Source: Atherinomorus stipes (lineage: Eukaryota; Chordata; Actinopteri; Atheriniformes; Atherinidae). Taken from it: DNA of 64,000 bases. Shown in pieces: positions 10,922-21,396 of this stretch. The DNA is taken from the NCBI GenBank assembly GCA_023101725.1, contig JALJCO010000030.1, positions 82,363-146,362 of the forward strand, in the 5' to 3' direction. How positions within the stretch are numbered: position 1 is the first letter of the stretch; every line of letters begins with the position of its first letter. The position numbers and the translations under genes were made by a program. The notes beneath the pieces were generated by a model, which made no database searches, was not told the origin of the DNA, and saw only the letters and a program-made list of their open reading frames with translations.

Positions 10922-11350
10922 CCCCGTTTCCACCAGCGGGTCTGGGTCGGGCCAGATCGGTCCACGTTTTTTTGCGTCTCCACAGATAAAAACTGGGACG
11001 GGTACCGTTATATCCGACCCGACCCGGCCTACTTTTTTGGCACCCTTCGGTAGGGGCATTGATCTAACCGATCCGGACCAAAGAGGTGGAGCTAACACAC
11101 AGCAATACTTTGATTTGTTGAAAAATCTCACTTCCCGCATGACCAAGCGTAAAAACAAAGCCGGGGTGATTCCTTTTGTTTCTGTCACGTGTGGCGCCGG
11201 TGTTTTGGTTAAACGGCGCTGCACGGCGATGATGTCACACGATCACGTAGCAGCGCTGTCCAGCTAATTCTCCGCCTCCAGAGTAAGGGTACAGGTTGCT
11301 GTGGGGACGCAGCGTGAAATCAACACATCCGTACCCAAACCCCACCCGTA
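10922..11350. mobile_element. Non-autonomous element with imperfect inverted ends
   Basis: The left end reads gccccgtttccaccagcggg. The segment 'gggtctgggtcgg ... tgcgtctccacag' recurs in inverted form at 11294-11350 ('ctgtggggacgca ... cccaaacccc'). No transposase is encoded and no target duplication was found. The ORFs across it are incidental. Confidence 0.4.
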
Positions 11351-12082
11351 TTCTTTTTGTGTCTTTGAAAGACCAGAATGAGTTATTGTGGAAAGTTCAA
11401 ATGAAATCTTACCTGTTTTGTCCTTTTCCCCGTTATGCAGTCAAACAAGAAGACCCTCTGCCTACTACATTTTCGGCAGCCTAAAATGATGAAAAGACAA
11501 GGAACACTTATTTTAGTACCAAATTAAAACAATTTCATATAGTGCAGCAGTAGACTACACAATATGAAAGCCTTCTGAGACACGGGCAAAGATAAATTTC
11601 CCTTTACCAGGAGGAAACCTGAATTCCATTAACTTTGACCAGTTAGACAGAGACAAAGAGAGAGAGAGCACAAATAATAAATATAGAAATCTGACTAATA
11701 ATTAATAACAGTAATACTAGTAATGGTGGGGGCAGTGGACATAAATGAAGAGGACCTATCTTATCTAGGCCTATACTAAAGCTAAAATAAACAAAGCAAA
11801 ACAAAAAGAGTACAGTTTATTTTGTGCAATAACTATATCCAACAGTATAATATTCCTATTAGAGTCGTTTCTTAAAATCTTTTTATTTCATGATATTCAT
11901 GATGTAGGACACAAATACACTGTACATATCTCACCTGCATATCTCATGGTTATTTGCACCCTTATTCCTATTCCCATTCTATTTTATTATTTTTATTATT
12001 CTATTTTTTATTCTGGATTATTTGTAACATACATGTTTCTAGGTCTTATGCTACTCCAGTAGTATGCTCTGCATGGTCTCAT
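11351..12082. other. AT-rich non-coding sequence
   Basis: No supported gene. A short (GA)n run lies near 11650-11670. Nothing else structured is seen. Confidence 0.5.
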
Positions 12083-12084
12083 TA

Positions 12085-12398
12085 CAGTGGATATCGAAAG
12101 TTCGGGCACCTTCCCATTAAAGATGAAATATAATCAGCTGCCAGTGAAATAAGTTGAAATTGACAAAATTAGTAATAGATAAAAAAAATACTAAAATCAT
12201 GACATTGATTTTGAATTGTGGTTCAACTTTAAATGATCTTTTTAAACACAATTCGAAATTAATCTTTAATTTTTTAAAATTATAATCAAGTACATTTTTA
12301 TTTATTATTCCTTTTTTCAGTTTCATATTATTTGAATTACTATTGTGAAATTAACATTTTCTTTAATGGGAGGGTGCCTGAACTTTCCATCCACACTG
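12085..12398. mobile_element. Tc1/mariner-type MITE, 314 bp
   Basis: Ends are inverted repeats over about 40 bp: left starts CAGTGGATATCGAAAGTT, right read inverted starts CAGTGTGGATGGAAAGTT, and both continue into 'caccttcccattaaag'-like sequence. The element is flanked by TA on both sides (12083-12084, 12399-12400), the Tc1/mariner target duplication. The AT-rich interior has no transposase. Confidence 0.85.
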
Positions 12399-12438
12399 TA
12401 CTTGTTCTGCTGCTGTAACAACTAAATTTCCCTCCGGG

Positions 12439-12463
12439 GATCTGATCTGATCTGATCTGATCT
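12439..12463. repeat. (TCTGA)n microsatellite
   Basis: About four to five tandem copies of TCTGA. Confidence 0.85.
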
Positions 12464-12532
12464 CAGCACTATAGCAGCATAACCTGCCTTTAATTATTAA
12501 TAGTGGAGTAACAGATGCCAAACAAAACTTAC

Positions 12533-12776
12533 CCTTTCTTTTTGTCTTCACATCTGGTCCCCCTTTACTTGAAGTCCCTCTGTTTTTCTTTCGCAAAGAG
12601 TTTTGTTGAGGAATGGCTATGGGAGGCACGGCTGGGTCCAGGTGAGGCAACGCTGGGTCCAGGTGAGGCAACGCTGGGTCAGTGGTATCGAGCATGGGAT
12701 TGACAGGAACAAGAGTCAAGGTGACAACAGTCTCTTCCTCTTGAGGGCTGGCACGCTGCTCTTTGGTGGTTGCCAT
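12533..12776 (-). CDS. Candidate exon of an unrecognised gene
   Basis: Minus-strand open frame ending at a good donor (AAAGG|GTAAGT, donor at 12532-12531). The peptide is Gln/Glu-rich then Pro-rich and contains a 7-residue DPALPHL tandem repeat, encoded by a 21-bp duplication at about 12632-12680, followed by a basic Lys/Arg tail. If an acceptor follows 'ACCAAAG' near 12761, the phase fits the candidate exon at 12868-12920. I do not recognise the family. It may be part of a decayed transposon gene or chance. Confidence 0.3.
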
Positions 12777-12867
12777 AAAAGATTTTTTTTTTTTTTAAAT
12801 CTACACATATTAACAAAGATAAGTACAAGTGTTTATGATGTCTGAACCAAAAAGATATTTCTCTTAC

Positions 12868-12920
12868 CCTTGGTCAAGATGAATTCATAAGCCCTCTGCA
12901 TCTTCTCCAGTAGCGTCTTT
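12868..12920 (-). CDS. Candidate upstream exon of the same unknown gene
   Basis: Acceptor CTCCTAACAG and donor CCAAGG|GTAAGAG bracket 53 bp, encoding KTLLEKMQRAYEFILTK in a frame that ends in phase 1, compatible with the candidate exon at 12533-12776. No further exon upstream is convincing: the frame at 12960-13040 has a stop. Confidence 0.3.
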
Positions 12921-13110
12921 CTGTTAGGAGTGGTGGGCAGATGGGTTATTACATCTGATTCCCACTTCCCATTTCCCCTTTTATTTTTTTCCCATAAATA
13001 AAAAGGGGTTATAGCCTATTGCCTGAAGTTTCTTTACCTGAAAAAACATAAGCAGTTGACACACATTAAGTAACAATGATGCATTACTGTTAATACATTC
13101 TTATATAGCT

Positions 13111-14114
13111 GTAGGGGAGAACGGGGTTGGTTGTCACATTGGCTATATCTTGACCACTAGAGGGCGCTGTTGAAATGCATTGGTGCTGAAATTTCCTAAA
13201 TAGTGTTCACAGATTAGCTACATGGTCATTTCAGCAATCTGACCTTTGCCACTGAGGTGAGAGGACTTTTTGTCTTTTTGATATCAAAATGTAACTTTTC
13301 AGTTTTTCTGAATATCTCTTGTAAGTCTTTTACACGGTGGCTTATCATTAAACAGTTATTACCATTTTATAATACAAAGGGAAAGCTATATTTAGAATAG
13401 TTTTTTTCTTTGCTAGGTTATAGCATGTGTTTGCTAGCTTAACTACTAGCAAAAAATCACTGTTGGGGATGGTTGTCACAAACTCTTTGGGGTTGGTTGT
13501 CACATGTGACTCATTGTTCTCATATGACATATTGTTCTTGATATAGATTTTTTTTTCACACTGACGTCGCTACTGATCCAGTCTAAATGTTCAGCCAGTT
13601 CATGGCATGAATGAAATAACAGATTTTGGTAGGCCAATGTCTATTCTCTTCTATTTCTTTTTAAAAAAAATGTATATAGTAATTTTAATTCCATTTTTTT
13701 AAGCTTGAGTGGGCTACTTGTTGTCAGTTCATGAAATGTGAGATTGTAGCCTCAATATATGGTTGTTTGTAATAAAATATGACATTGAATGTTAAAAATT
13801 TCATTAAAATATAATATTTTTTGAGATGCCTCCTCCTAAAAAAAATGTTCACATTGAAATTACATTGGGACAACCATCCCCATAGTGTGTGACAACCAAC
13901 CCCACAATGGGGATGGTTGTCACAAAAGCACAAGTTGCATTTTATGATCAATATCTTAAAAACTGATTTATCTTAAGGAGTGCAAGGTCACTCTTTCCTG
14001 ACCTGATACTGGAGGCTTTCATTACACACTGAAATGGAATCTACAGAGCAAAACAGTTTTTTTAGAAATTGACTAGATGTAAAAAGTGTGACAACTAACC
14101 CCGTTCTCCCCTAC
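13111..14114. mobile_element. 1-kb non-autonomous DNA element with 27-bp TIRs
   Basis: The two ends are a 27-bp inverted repeat with one mismatch, starting GTAGGGGAGAACGGGGTT. A motif GGGG(A/T)TGGTTGTCACA occurs seven times in both orientations: at both ends and near 13465, 13489, 13869, 13888 and 13909. This resembles repeated transposase-binding sites. No transposase is encoded. I could not identify a target duplication, so the superfamily is unassigned. Confidence 0.7.
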
Positions 14115-15379
14115 CTCATTCTTACAATTACATAATTCCTGCAAATATTTGACATATGATCAAAATTTGAACATATAGTAGATCATAATCATTTGTAAAC
14201 ATTATTATTTCCCTTCCCTCCCACAAAACCAGCCCTTCAACTTATCATGTACATCTTGATTAAGTCAGTTACTCCACTGCATTATTACTTGATTATAACT
14301 TGCATTAGTACTGTAGAATGCAACTTTGTTATAAGGGCAGTTAATGAAAATGAGAATCAACCGGTTTCCTTTGTGGTATTAAGTTGGAATGCAAAGTGTC
14401 ATGTAACTATGAACAAAACAATATTCAACAATATTCAATTGGTTAGCTTGCAGAGAAACAGGACTCTGATGAAATAATAAAGAATTCAAGTCCAAGCCGC
14501 CGTCTTGTCTTTTAAACTGAGAGCTGCAGTGCGCACAGCTGCGTTATTGTGTCTTTAACTCTCCTGATGAGCCCGATGTGATCAGATTGTTGATCATGCG
14601 TAATGTGGATACTTTATGGCTCTAGGAGAGTGAATGAGTACAAACTGGAGTATTATATTTAACAATGTTCATCATATTGGGCAGCAATGTCTGTTAAGTT
14701 TCTGTTTGCGGCGCTAAACTGCGTACGCTGTCTTCACTGTTTGCAGGCGATCTAAGATTGCTACAAAAAAAATCAGTAACAGGCGCAAACAAAAGTATTT
14801 AAAAGAGGATTTAGCTGCGCTATTGCTTTGCCTTCGGTAGTTGGAGAGTATGTGGTAAACGCAAAATGAAATTCGACCCGATGGAGACAGAAATATTAGT
14901 GGAAGACTTAATTACAATAATTATGAAATGTAAGCAACAGCGACAGCAGGTATCCCCGCAAAGCATGAGAAGAGGCCAGTTTACAGGACATGGGGTCACC
15001 GTTAGAGCAAATGGAAACTTTTACAGAGTTTCTGGCATCTATTACGCACGGAGTATGCGCATGTGGCACAGTGCCACCAGCTTCAGCGCAGCAGCGAGTC
15101 CAGAGAGGGGCAGCACTGAACGAAGCCAAGCTAAAGATGTGAGATTGGCAATAATTCCATCCCTCCCGTTTTTCAACACTAATTTCCTAACAGATCCAGC
15201 AGTAACAGAGCAACTGCGACTTATTGCATTATTGGTCAGTTTATTAAATCATAGGGTTGTGAGATGTAAAGTCAAAATTTATAAGGCAGTCGTCATCCCC
15301 TTTCAATATAGCCACCATGGTACAAGATTTGATGCACAGACAGACACAGCTTTGGAGTGCTTCATTGTATGACATGGTT
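14115..15379. other. Non-coding or unassigned, one unexplained ORF
   Basis: A plus-strand ORF at 14866-15372 (168 codons, starting MKFDPMETEIL) has no motif I recognise. A possible donor (AAAGAT|GTGAG) lies near 15140. It directly precedes the truncated L2 element but does not look like L2 ORF2. Otherwise no structure is seen. Confidence 0.3.
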
Positions 15380-15381
15380 CA

Positions 15382-16647
15382 GTGGGCCTAATTGAAGAAG
15401 ATTATATTTTAAATGCACAAAATGTCCTTGAGAAATTTCAGTCTGGATTTAGGGTGAACCACAGCACAGAGACGGCCCTTTTAAAGATTTTAAATGATCT
15501 TAGATTAAATCATGACTCAAAGAAGATGACAGTGTTGGTTCTCCTGGATCTCAGTGCTGCGTTTGATACAGTTGACCACACTATTCTTTTATCCCGTTTA
15601 AAGCAGCTTGGCCTCTCTGGTGCTGTTCACAGATGGTTCACCTCCTACCTCACAGACAGGACATTTATGGTATGTCTGGATACCTGCTCCTCCAGGGTTC
15701 ACAAAGTCACATGTGGTGTGCCTCAGGGATCAATCTTGGGCCCTGTGCTTTTTAACCTATACATGCTCCCTCTTGGTGGGGTCATCAGGAGACATGGAGT
15801 CAACTTTCACAGTTACGCTGATGACACACAGTTGTACATCTCTGTGTCTCCTGGTGACTCGAGGCCAATGGATGCACTTTTTAACTGTATTTCAGACATC
15901 AGATCCTGGATGGCAGAAAACTTTCTCCAGCTTAACCAGGCCAAAACTGAGGTTTTAGTCATCGGTCCTGAAGCCCAGAGAGAGACACTTTTACCCAAAC
16001 TACAATCTTTATCTTTTAATCCCTCATTACAAGTAAAAAATCTGGGCGTGATTTTTGACTCTGAGCTGACTTTTATTCCACACATCAAAAATATCACAAA
16101 AATAGGGTTTTACCATCTAAAAAATATAGCCAGAGTCCGCCCCGTTCTCTCTCGGGCCAACACTGAGATGCTAATGCATGCTTTTATTACAAGTCGTATT
16201 GACTACTGTAACGGCCTGCTTTCTGGTCTTCCCAAAAAGAACATCTCAGGTATACAACTCTTGCAGAATTCAGCAGCATGTGTCCTGACGAAGACCAGGA
16301 GGCGGGCCCATATTACACCAGTTTTACGATCGCTGCATTGGCTCCCTGTGTGTTTTAGGATCGATTTTAAGGTTCTTTTAATGGTTTTTAAATGTCTTAA
16401 TGGTCTTGGGCCTTCTTATCTCTCAGAACTGCTTTTACCCTATGAGCCCTCGCGGTCCCTGCGCTCCTCCGGCAGCAGGCTTTTAGTAATTCCCAAAGCC
16501 AGGACACACACACATGGCGAGGCGTCGTTCCAATGGTACGGCCCTCGCCTGTGGAACAGTCTGCCGGAGGATCTCAGGGGCGCAGAGAACGTCCACATTT
16601 TTAAGAGCAGGCTCAAGACCCACCTTTTTAGCTTGGCTTTTAGCTGA
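15382..16647 (+). CDS. L2-type LINE reverse transcriptase, N-terminally truncated
   Basis: 421 codons without a stop. Motifs in order: FQSGFRVNHSTETALL, LLDLSAAFDTVDH (about residue 57), GVPQGSILGPVLF (about 116), YADDTQLY (catalytic, about 145), LNQAKTEVL, NLGVIFDSELTF (about 220), RIDYCNGLLSGLP, and the C-terminal HITPVLRSLHWLPV...RIDFKVLLMVFKCLNGLGPSYL and GPRLWNSLP blocks characteristic of L2. The fingers and APE endonuclease upstream of FQSGFR are absent, so the copy is dead for autonomous movement. The given start is only where the open frame begins. Confidence 0.85.
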   Translation: MGLIEEDYILNAQNVLEKFQSGFRVNHSTETALLKILNDLRLNHDSKKMTVLVLLDLSAAFDTVDHTILLSRLKQLGLSGAVHRWFTSYLTDRTFMVCLDTCSSRVHKVTCGVPQGSILGPVLFNLYMLPLGGVIRRHGVNFHSYADDTQLYISVSPGDSRPMDALFNCISDIRSWMAENFLQLNQAKTEVLVIGPEAQRETLLPKLQSLSFNPSLQVKNLGVIFDSELTFIPHIKNITKIGFYHLKNIARVRPVLSRANTEMLMHAFITSRIDYCNGLLSGLPKKNISGIQLLQNSAACVLTKTRRRAHITPVLRSLHWLPVCFRIDFKVLLMVFKCLNGLGPSYLSELLLPYEPSRSLRSSGSRLLVIPKARTHTHGEASFQWYGPRLWNSLPEDLRGAENVHIFKSRLKTHLFSLAFS

Positions 16648-17046
16648 TTTTTACTGTTTAAGTTTTAATTGGCTAATTTAATATTTTGTACTGGTTGTTT
16701 TTAAATAGCTTTTTATTGCTGTTTGGGCATTTTTAGATGTTTCTAGGTTTTAATGTATTTTATACGTTCTTATTACTTTCATTATTAGTACTTTTATTGT
16801 TCCTGGGTCCTTAGGTCTCTCCGGTGCTTTCCTCGTGGGGGCCGTCTGTCCGGGGTGGCGTTGGCGGGCTCGGTGCGGTGCTACTGGTGCCTTGGTGGGG
16901 GTGATCTTCCAACATACCTCCCCATGGCACCTGGGCCGCTGCGGTTACCGTTGCTGCGCTGCCCCGGTGCAGACGGCTCCTCTGATGGGGTTCCCTCACT
17001 TTTTCCATCTGTACTCAGCCTCAGGTAGATCGACACACTTGAATTG

Positions 17047-17128
17047 TTTTTTTTTTTTTTTTTTTTTTTTTTTGGGGGGGGGGGGGGGGGTGGGTGGGGG
17101 GTGGGGGGTGGGGGGCGGGGGATGGGAA
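17047..17128 (+). repeat. T27-G17 and G-rich tract in the L2 3' region
   Basis: 27 T followed by 17 G and then several G5-G6 runs separated by single T, C or A (17074-17126). It satisfies any G-quadruplex pattern on the plus strand. It also generates poly-proline shadow ORFs on the minus strand. Confidence 0.9.
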
Positions 17129-17302
17129 AGGGCAACGGGCGGGAATGTTTTTAAACTGTAAAGCGCTTTGAGTCGCGCAACCTGCTGGAAAAGCGCTTCA
17201 TAAATAAAGATTGATTGATTGATTGATATTTTAAGGAATATGACTATTATCTTCATTGAAATGTACAACTGAAAGAGCAATATCACATTTAACTATCAAA
17301 GG

Positions 17303-17580
17303 CTATATAAAGTAAACTTGCGCCATCTCCATGTGCTCTTCCATGGATGCTGTCCACAACAGTGAAAGGAGCCAATTATAGTTCAAAATCTGAAATTTCA
17401 GATCACTATCAAAGTCATCAGATGTGGCATCTTTTAGAAAGTTGATGTCCTCTGCACCCGCCAGATCTTGAAGGTAGCAGTCTCTTGCGCTCATCCTCAT
17501 CTCTCTGATCTTCTACTGCTTTCTGAGGATGATGCTCCCCAGGCCCTTCATCGCCTCTTCATTTAGGCTCCACAGAGATT
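17303..17580 (-). pseudogene. KDZ gene last exon, with nonsense codon
   Basis: Acceptor TACTTTTAAG, phase 1. Reads ESLWSLNEEAMKGLGSIILRKQ, then TAG (17513-17515), then KIREMRMSARDCYLQDLAG and an acidic tail (DATSDDFDSD), running to a stop at 17303. The TAG removes the tail. Confidence 0.7.
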
Positions 17581-17678
17581 CTTAAAAGTACAATAAAATA
17601 AATTTTGTGTTGGTAACTTCATCCGCAGTCATCAATGTTGTGTATGTTTATGTAATATGTTATTTTAAAAAAACATAC

Positions 17679-17846
17679 CTTTCATTGCATCTCCAGAAAG
17701 CAGGCAGGACAGGGTGCTGGCACGATTTGAAAGAGATTGCCAGTGATGGCCCATTTCCTTTACCAGAATGGTTTTCTCTTCCTTAAGTCTCTCGACCACC
17801 ATGATGAGGTCAAAGGCTCGTCTCTTTGTCCTTAGGTCAACAGAGT
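17679..17846 (-). pseudogene. KDZ gene exon 10
   Basis: 168 bp, open, encoding DSVDLRTKRRAFDLIMVVER...KEMGHHWQSL...LLSGDAMK, a helical segment. Acceptor TATTCCAG, donor AAAG|GTATGT, phase 1 to 1. Confidence 0.75.
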
Positions 17847-17979
17847 CTGGAATACATAGATGAGATAGACTTGAGTCACTGTTGTGTATCTAAAGGACAC
17901 ATTTTAAGCTTTATGGGTTTTGAATTATTGTGTGAAATTTGCTTAATGACGTAACATACACCATATACTATATACATAC

Positions 17980-18246
17980 CACTGTGTGGTAGCTGCCACG
18001 GCCAAACTGTCTCCCCTGACAGATTGGTTTCCAGGCACACAGTGTTTGTGCTTTGAACCATTCTGTTGTATTTCTCTACAACAGAAGTAAGGATCCCCTT
18101 CTCCTCCCTGATCTTGCGGCGGATCCTGGCACGACTTTTGTTGCCATCAGTATCTTTGTAAAGACGCTGAGACCGGCGCTTGATACTTGCCACCAACACC
18201 TCCATTCTGTTGGCCAAGGCGTCAGCATCATGGGTGGTTGTCGTAG
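17980..18246 (-). pseudogene. KDZ gene exon 9
   Basis: 267 bp, open, acceptor TTGCTACAG, donor CAGTG|GTATGT, phase 1. It encodes NRMEVLVASIKRRSQRLYKDTD, RARIRRKIREEKG and ends SGETVWPWQLPHS, the WPW block typical of the C-terminal half of fish KDZ proteins. Confidence 0.75.
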
Positions 18247-18697
18247 CTGTAGCAAGGGAGAAATAGATGTATTTCTTTTACTCTGGGGACTGGGCAAAAA
18301 ATGGACGTTTTTGACTGCTTTTGATTTTATGCCTTTATTTCACCTTATAAAACTCTGTAATCTACCGTATTTGGTATAATTCTTTTCAGCACACTCATCT
18401 GTGTGAATTTACAGTTAATTTTGAATTTTCACATATGATATTAACATCCTGGACCTAGAATCACACAAAAAAACAAAAATTCGAGTGAGAAAAAACTGAA
18501 TTCATTAGTCTCAAAACCTTAAACATTTGCAACGAACCATTTTTATGAGTTAGAGTGTAAGTATAGGTTGTCTTTTACAAAAAAAATTATGTGCAAGATT
18601 GAAAAATAACAGTAAATGGCAATTATTTACATTACATTTACAACTGTGTACAGCTATTTACAAAGAAGACTGATTTCATCATATGATGCCACACAAA

Positions 18698-20118
18698 TTA
18701 TTTGTGCCACTCCAAAAAGCAATTTCTGTCTGCTACCAGACAGAGGGGGACATCACAGGCCTGACACGTCCAGGGTGTGTCTCTCCTGTGTCCCTTGAGG
18801 TGGCAGCGTTTGCACTTCAGCCGGCCTTTTGAAGCATTTTGGCCTTCAGCTGTGTCAGAGGCAAAGTGCACTGGAACATGACTGGCCTTCCTGTTTTGGG
18901 GGACACCTTCCTTGTCCACACCACAAAGCTGACATACCAGCTCCACCATAAAGTCTTTGTGTGCCACGGCTTTCACCGGTTTTGCACTGCTAAGCTCAAG
19001 GTGCACGATGAAGGCATTGGTGGTGGTGATGTCCAGGAAATGCAGCAGCAGAGTCCTGTACCAGCGACCAGTTTTTCTGTGGGCGGAGTAGTACTGGATG
19101 AGCTGGTCTGACAGGTCGACCCCACCCATATGCTTGTTGTAAGCGATGATCGGTGTGGAACAGGGAATGTCTCTCGTGGTCCAGTGTCCATTTCCATCCT
19201 TCACGTTTCTCCGCACCGTCTCACCTGAAAATGCAGGATGGATGGTGGAGCACACGGACACCTCCCGTATGTCCATCCACTTCACAAAAACGATCTGGCC
19301 TTCTCTGATCCATCTCACAGATCCTCTCTCACATTTTTTGGTGAGGGCATTTGCTCTTCCTCTGGGGCATCCTTGCCTGTTCTCCCTGTAGGTGCCACAT
19401 GCCCAAAACTTCATCCTGGCCAGTCCATGAACAGTTTGGGACTGCTGTAAAAATTGTCCATATAAATATGGTACCCAGTGCCAAGACAGGATGGCTGAAT
19501 GAGGTTCATGACCACATCTTAAGGCAGCCTGTGTTCAGTCAGTGCTCCAGTCTTTCCTGTATATATGTTGAACCTGATGGTGAAGCCACTACTTGACTCA
19601 GCCAGTACAAAAAGTTTCATCCCCCATTTTGTTGGCTTGTGTTTCATATACTTTGTCATGCCAGTTTTTGCTTTGGTTGTCACCATCCTCTCATCCACGG
19701 CCAGTTCCCTCCTTGGGTGGTAATGGGCTTGGCATGCAGCTAGGATATCCTCATAAAGAGGTCTCACTCTGAACAGTTTATCGCAACCTGCTGTTCCCTT
19801 CTTTCTGTCATTTTGGACATTTTCCTCTGGATCACTGAGGTGAATATTCCTAAATATGGAAAGGAACCTGTCTCTTGTCATCATCTTTGCTGGGAAACTG
19901 ACAGAAAAAACATGATTTTGTCACCAGTAAGCCTTTACACTTGGCACTGAAACTATTGACATGTAGATTAGGAGACCAAAGAATTTATAAAGATCATCTG
20001 TGTTTATGTCAGTCCATTTATCTTTCTTTCCTGCTTCCCTGTTTTTTGCAGCATTTTTGTTGGTGTTGTTACATATTATTCTGACTGTGTCAGTGGCAAA
20101 AAATAACAGGAAAAGGTC
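18698..20118 (-). pseudogene. piggyBac transposase, catalytic domain and C-terminal zinc finger
   Basis: Reads DLFLLFFATDTVRIICNNTN, WTDINTDDLYKFFGLLIYMS, MMTRDRFLSIFRNIHLSD, RELAVDERM (first catalytic D), HKPTKWGMKLF, YMDNFYSSP (second D) and YNKHMGGVDLSDQ (third D), and ends in a Cys-rich finger (CKRCHLKGH...CQAC...C). Lesions: TGA at 19921-19923, TAA at 19519-19521 and a one-base loss near 19427. All three catalytic aspartates remain visible, so the copy is recently dead. Minus-strand order confirms it is the continuation of 44931-45346 via the 34-bp shard at 43464-43505. Confidence 0.9.
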
Positions 20119-20316
20119 CTTTGGACCATTGGCGGAGCGGGGGGGCGGCTTAGGGCGCTTAAGCCTGGAATGATTCTTCAAAAGCCCCGGATCTTTTTGA
20201 GGTTTCTTTTTTGTTTTTTATTATTTTAGATTTGATAATTTCTCATCAACTACATTATATGCAAAACGTAATAAAAAGGGGACGCTGCATGTCGTTATTA
20301 GCCCCCCCCCCCCCCC

Positions 20317-21396
20317 TCTAAACTTGGTCTGGTCCAAACCTGTGGCGTTTGTGTGCCGCACGCGCCTTTCACATTTCACCTCACAGGAGCACACAGGTGT
20401 GCAGCCCGGCCTGTAGCAGCTCCCACGAGCTCATTGATTCACAGCATCAGAGGACGCTAATCTAACGTTCAACTGGTAGGTGGTGGTCACGCGTTATATG
20501 TGAACAAACCTGTCAAGAATGACGATGCTGTGTCCGTTACTTTTCCCTTGAAGCTTTTATAACAGTCAGATGGCATTATGTCACTATGCAGTGAGCACAG
20601 ATGCCATTGTTTCAACAAGATAAGTGAGCGTAATTATTGAAACAGTGATATGGTGCATTTAGCATTGATTTATGAAACAAGTACAGTAATGGGCTAAGCC
20701 CATAAATTTCCCTAAATTTGTAATTCATTTTAACTAACTTTTGAATAGCCTATATATAAACATATACAGTATATACTTTTGGTTTAGTGATTTGCCAATC
20801 ACGGACATCAGGTCCTTTTCAAAAAAGAGAAAAGCTCAGTTGAGAGAAAACAACTGAAAAGATAATAATACAATAATTTGCTCTGGTTGACGTATGAATG
20901 AAGGACAAAAAGAGAGAGATGGTAGAAAGAGAGAAAAATGCCAGCATGAGCATTTTAGAACACACTTACCCTAGTTTGTGTACTTTTTAAAAAAGTTGAG
21001 GTTAAATGATGTTGTCATGTTTAAATGTTGTACAAATAGCAATAACAAAAACACCTTACCTGGTGATATTGCAGTTTCAGCCCACCACAATATGCAGACA
21101 TGACCTTTTACCTGTTTTACCTCCAGAACAAAGGCACAAATAACCTTATAATTGTGTGGAATATATTTGTGTGTCAATTTTTACAATAATATTTTTTTGT
21201 GGCTCTGGTTGATCTTTGTGTGTTTGTACAAAGAGGAGAAGATAAAAGCAAGAATGAGAACAACACAGAGGTGGAACAAGAACCAGGTTAAAAGAAGAAG
21301 ATGATTATATTTTAGGACATATTTACTTTGGGTGAAGTAGCATTTTTAGAAACAGTTTTTCTTTATACTTTTGGTTAAATTTATGGATACATCCCT
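20317..21396. other. Unique left arm of the satellite-bearing element
   Basis: About 1 kb without gene-like ORFs. Nothing resembles a transposase. The last 60 bp before the array show no clear satellite homology. Confidence 0.5.

Larger units (their letters stand above)
15380..17228 (+). mobile_element. 5'-truncated L2-clade LINE
   Basis: Contains an open RT ORF (15382-16647), then a 3' region ending in 'gtaaagcgctttgagtcgc...aagcgcttcataaataaag' and a (ATTG)n tail at 17210-17226. This is the 3' architecture of fish L2/Maui LINEs, which end in short tandem repeats rather than poly(A). The endonuclease and N-terminal RT are missing, as usual for 5' truncation. Confidence 0.85.

Noticed and set aside
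16881..17286. Poly-proline minus-strand ORFs
   Set aside because: Produced by the G-run and T-run in the L2 3' region.
18415..18522. Left TTAA and TIR of the piggyBac element
   Set aside because: Three TTAA sites exist but none is followed by sequence clearly matching the right end (CTCTTAAGGGACG).
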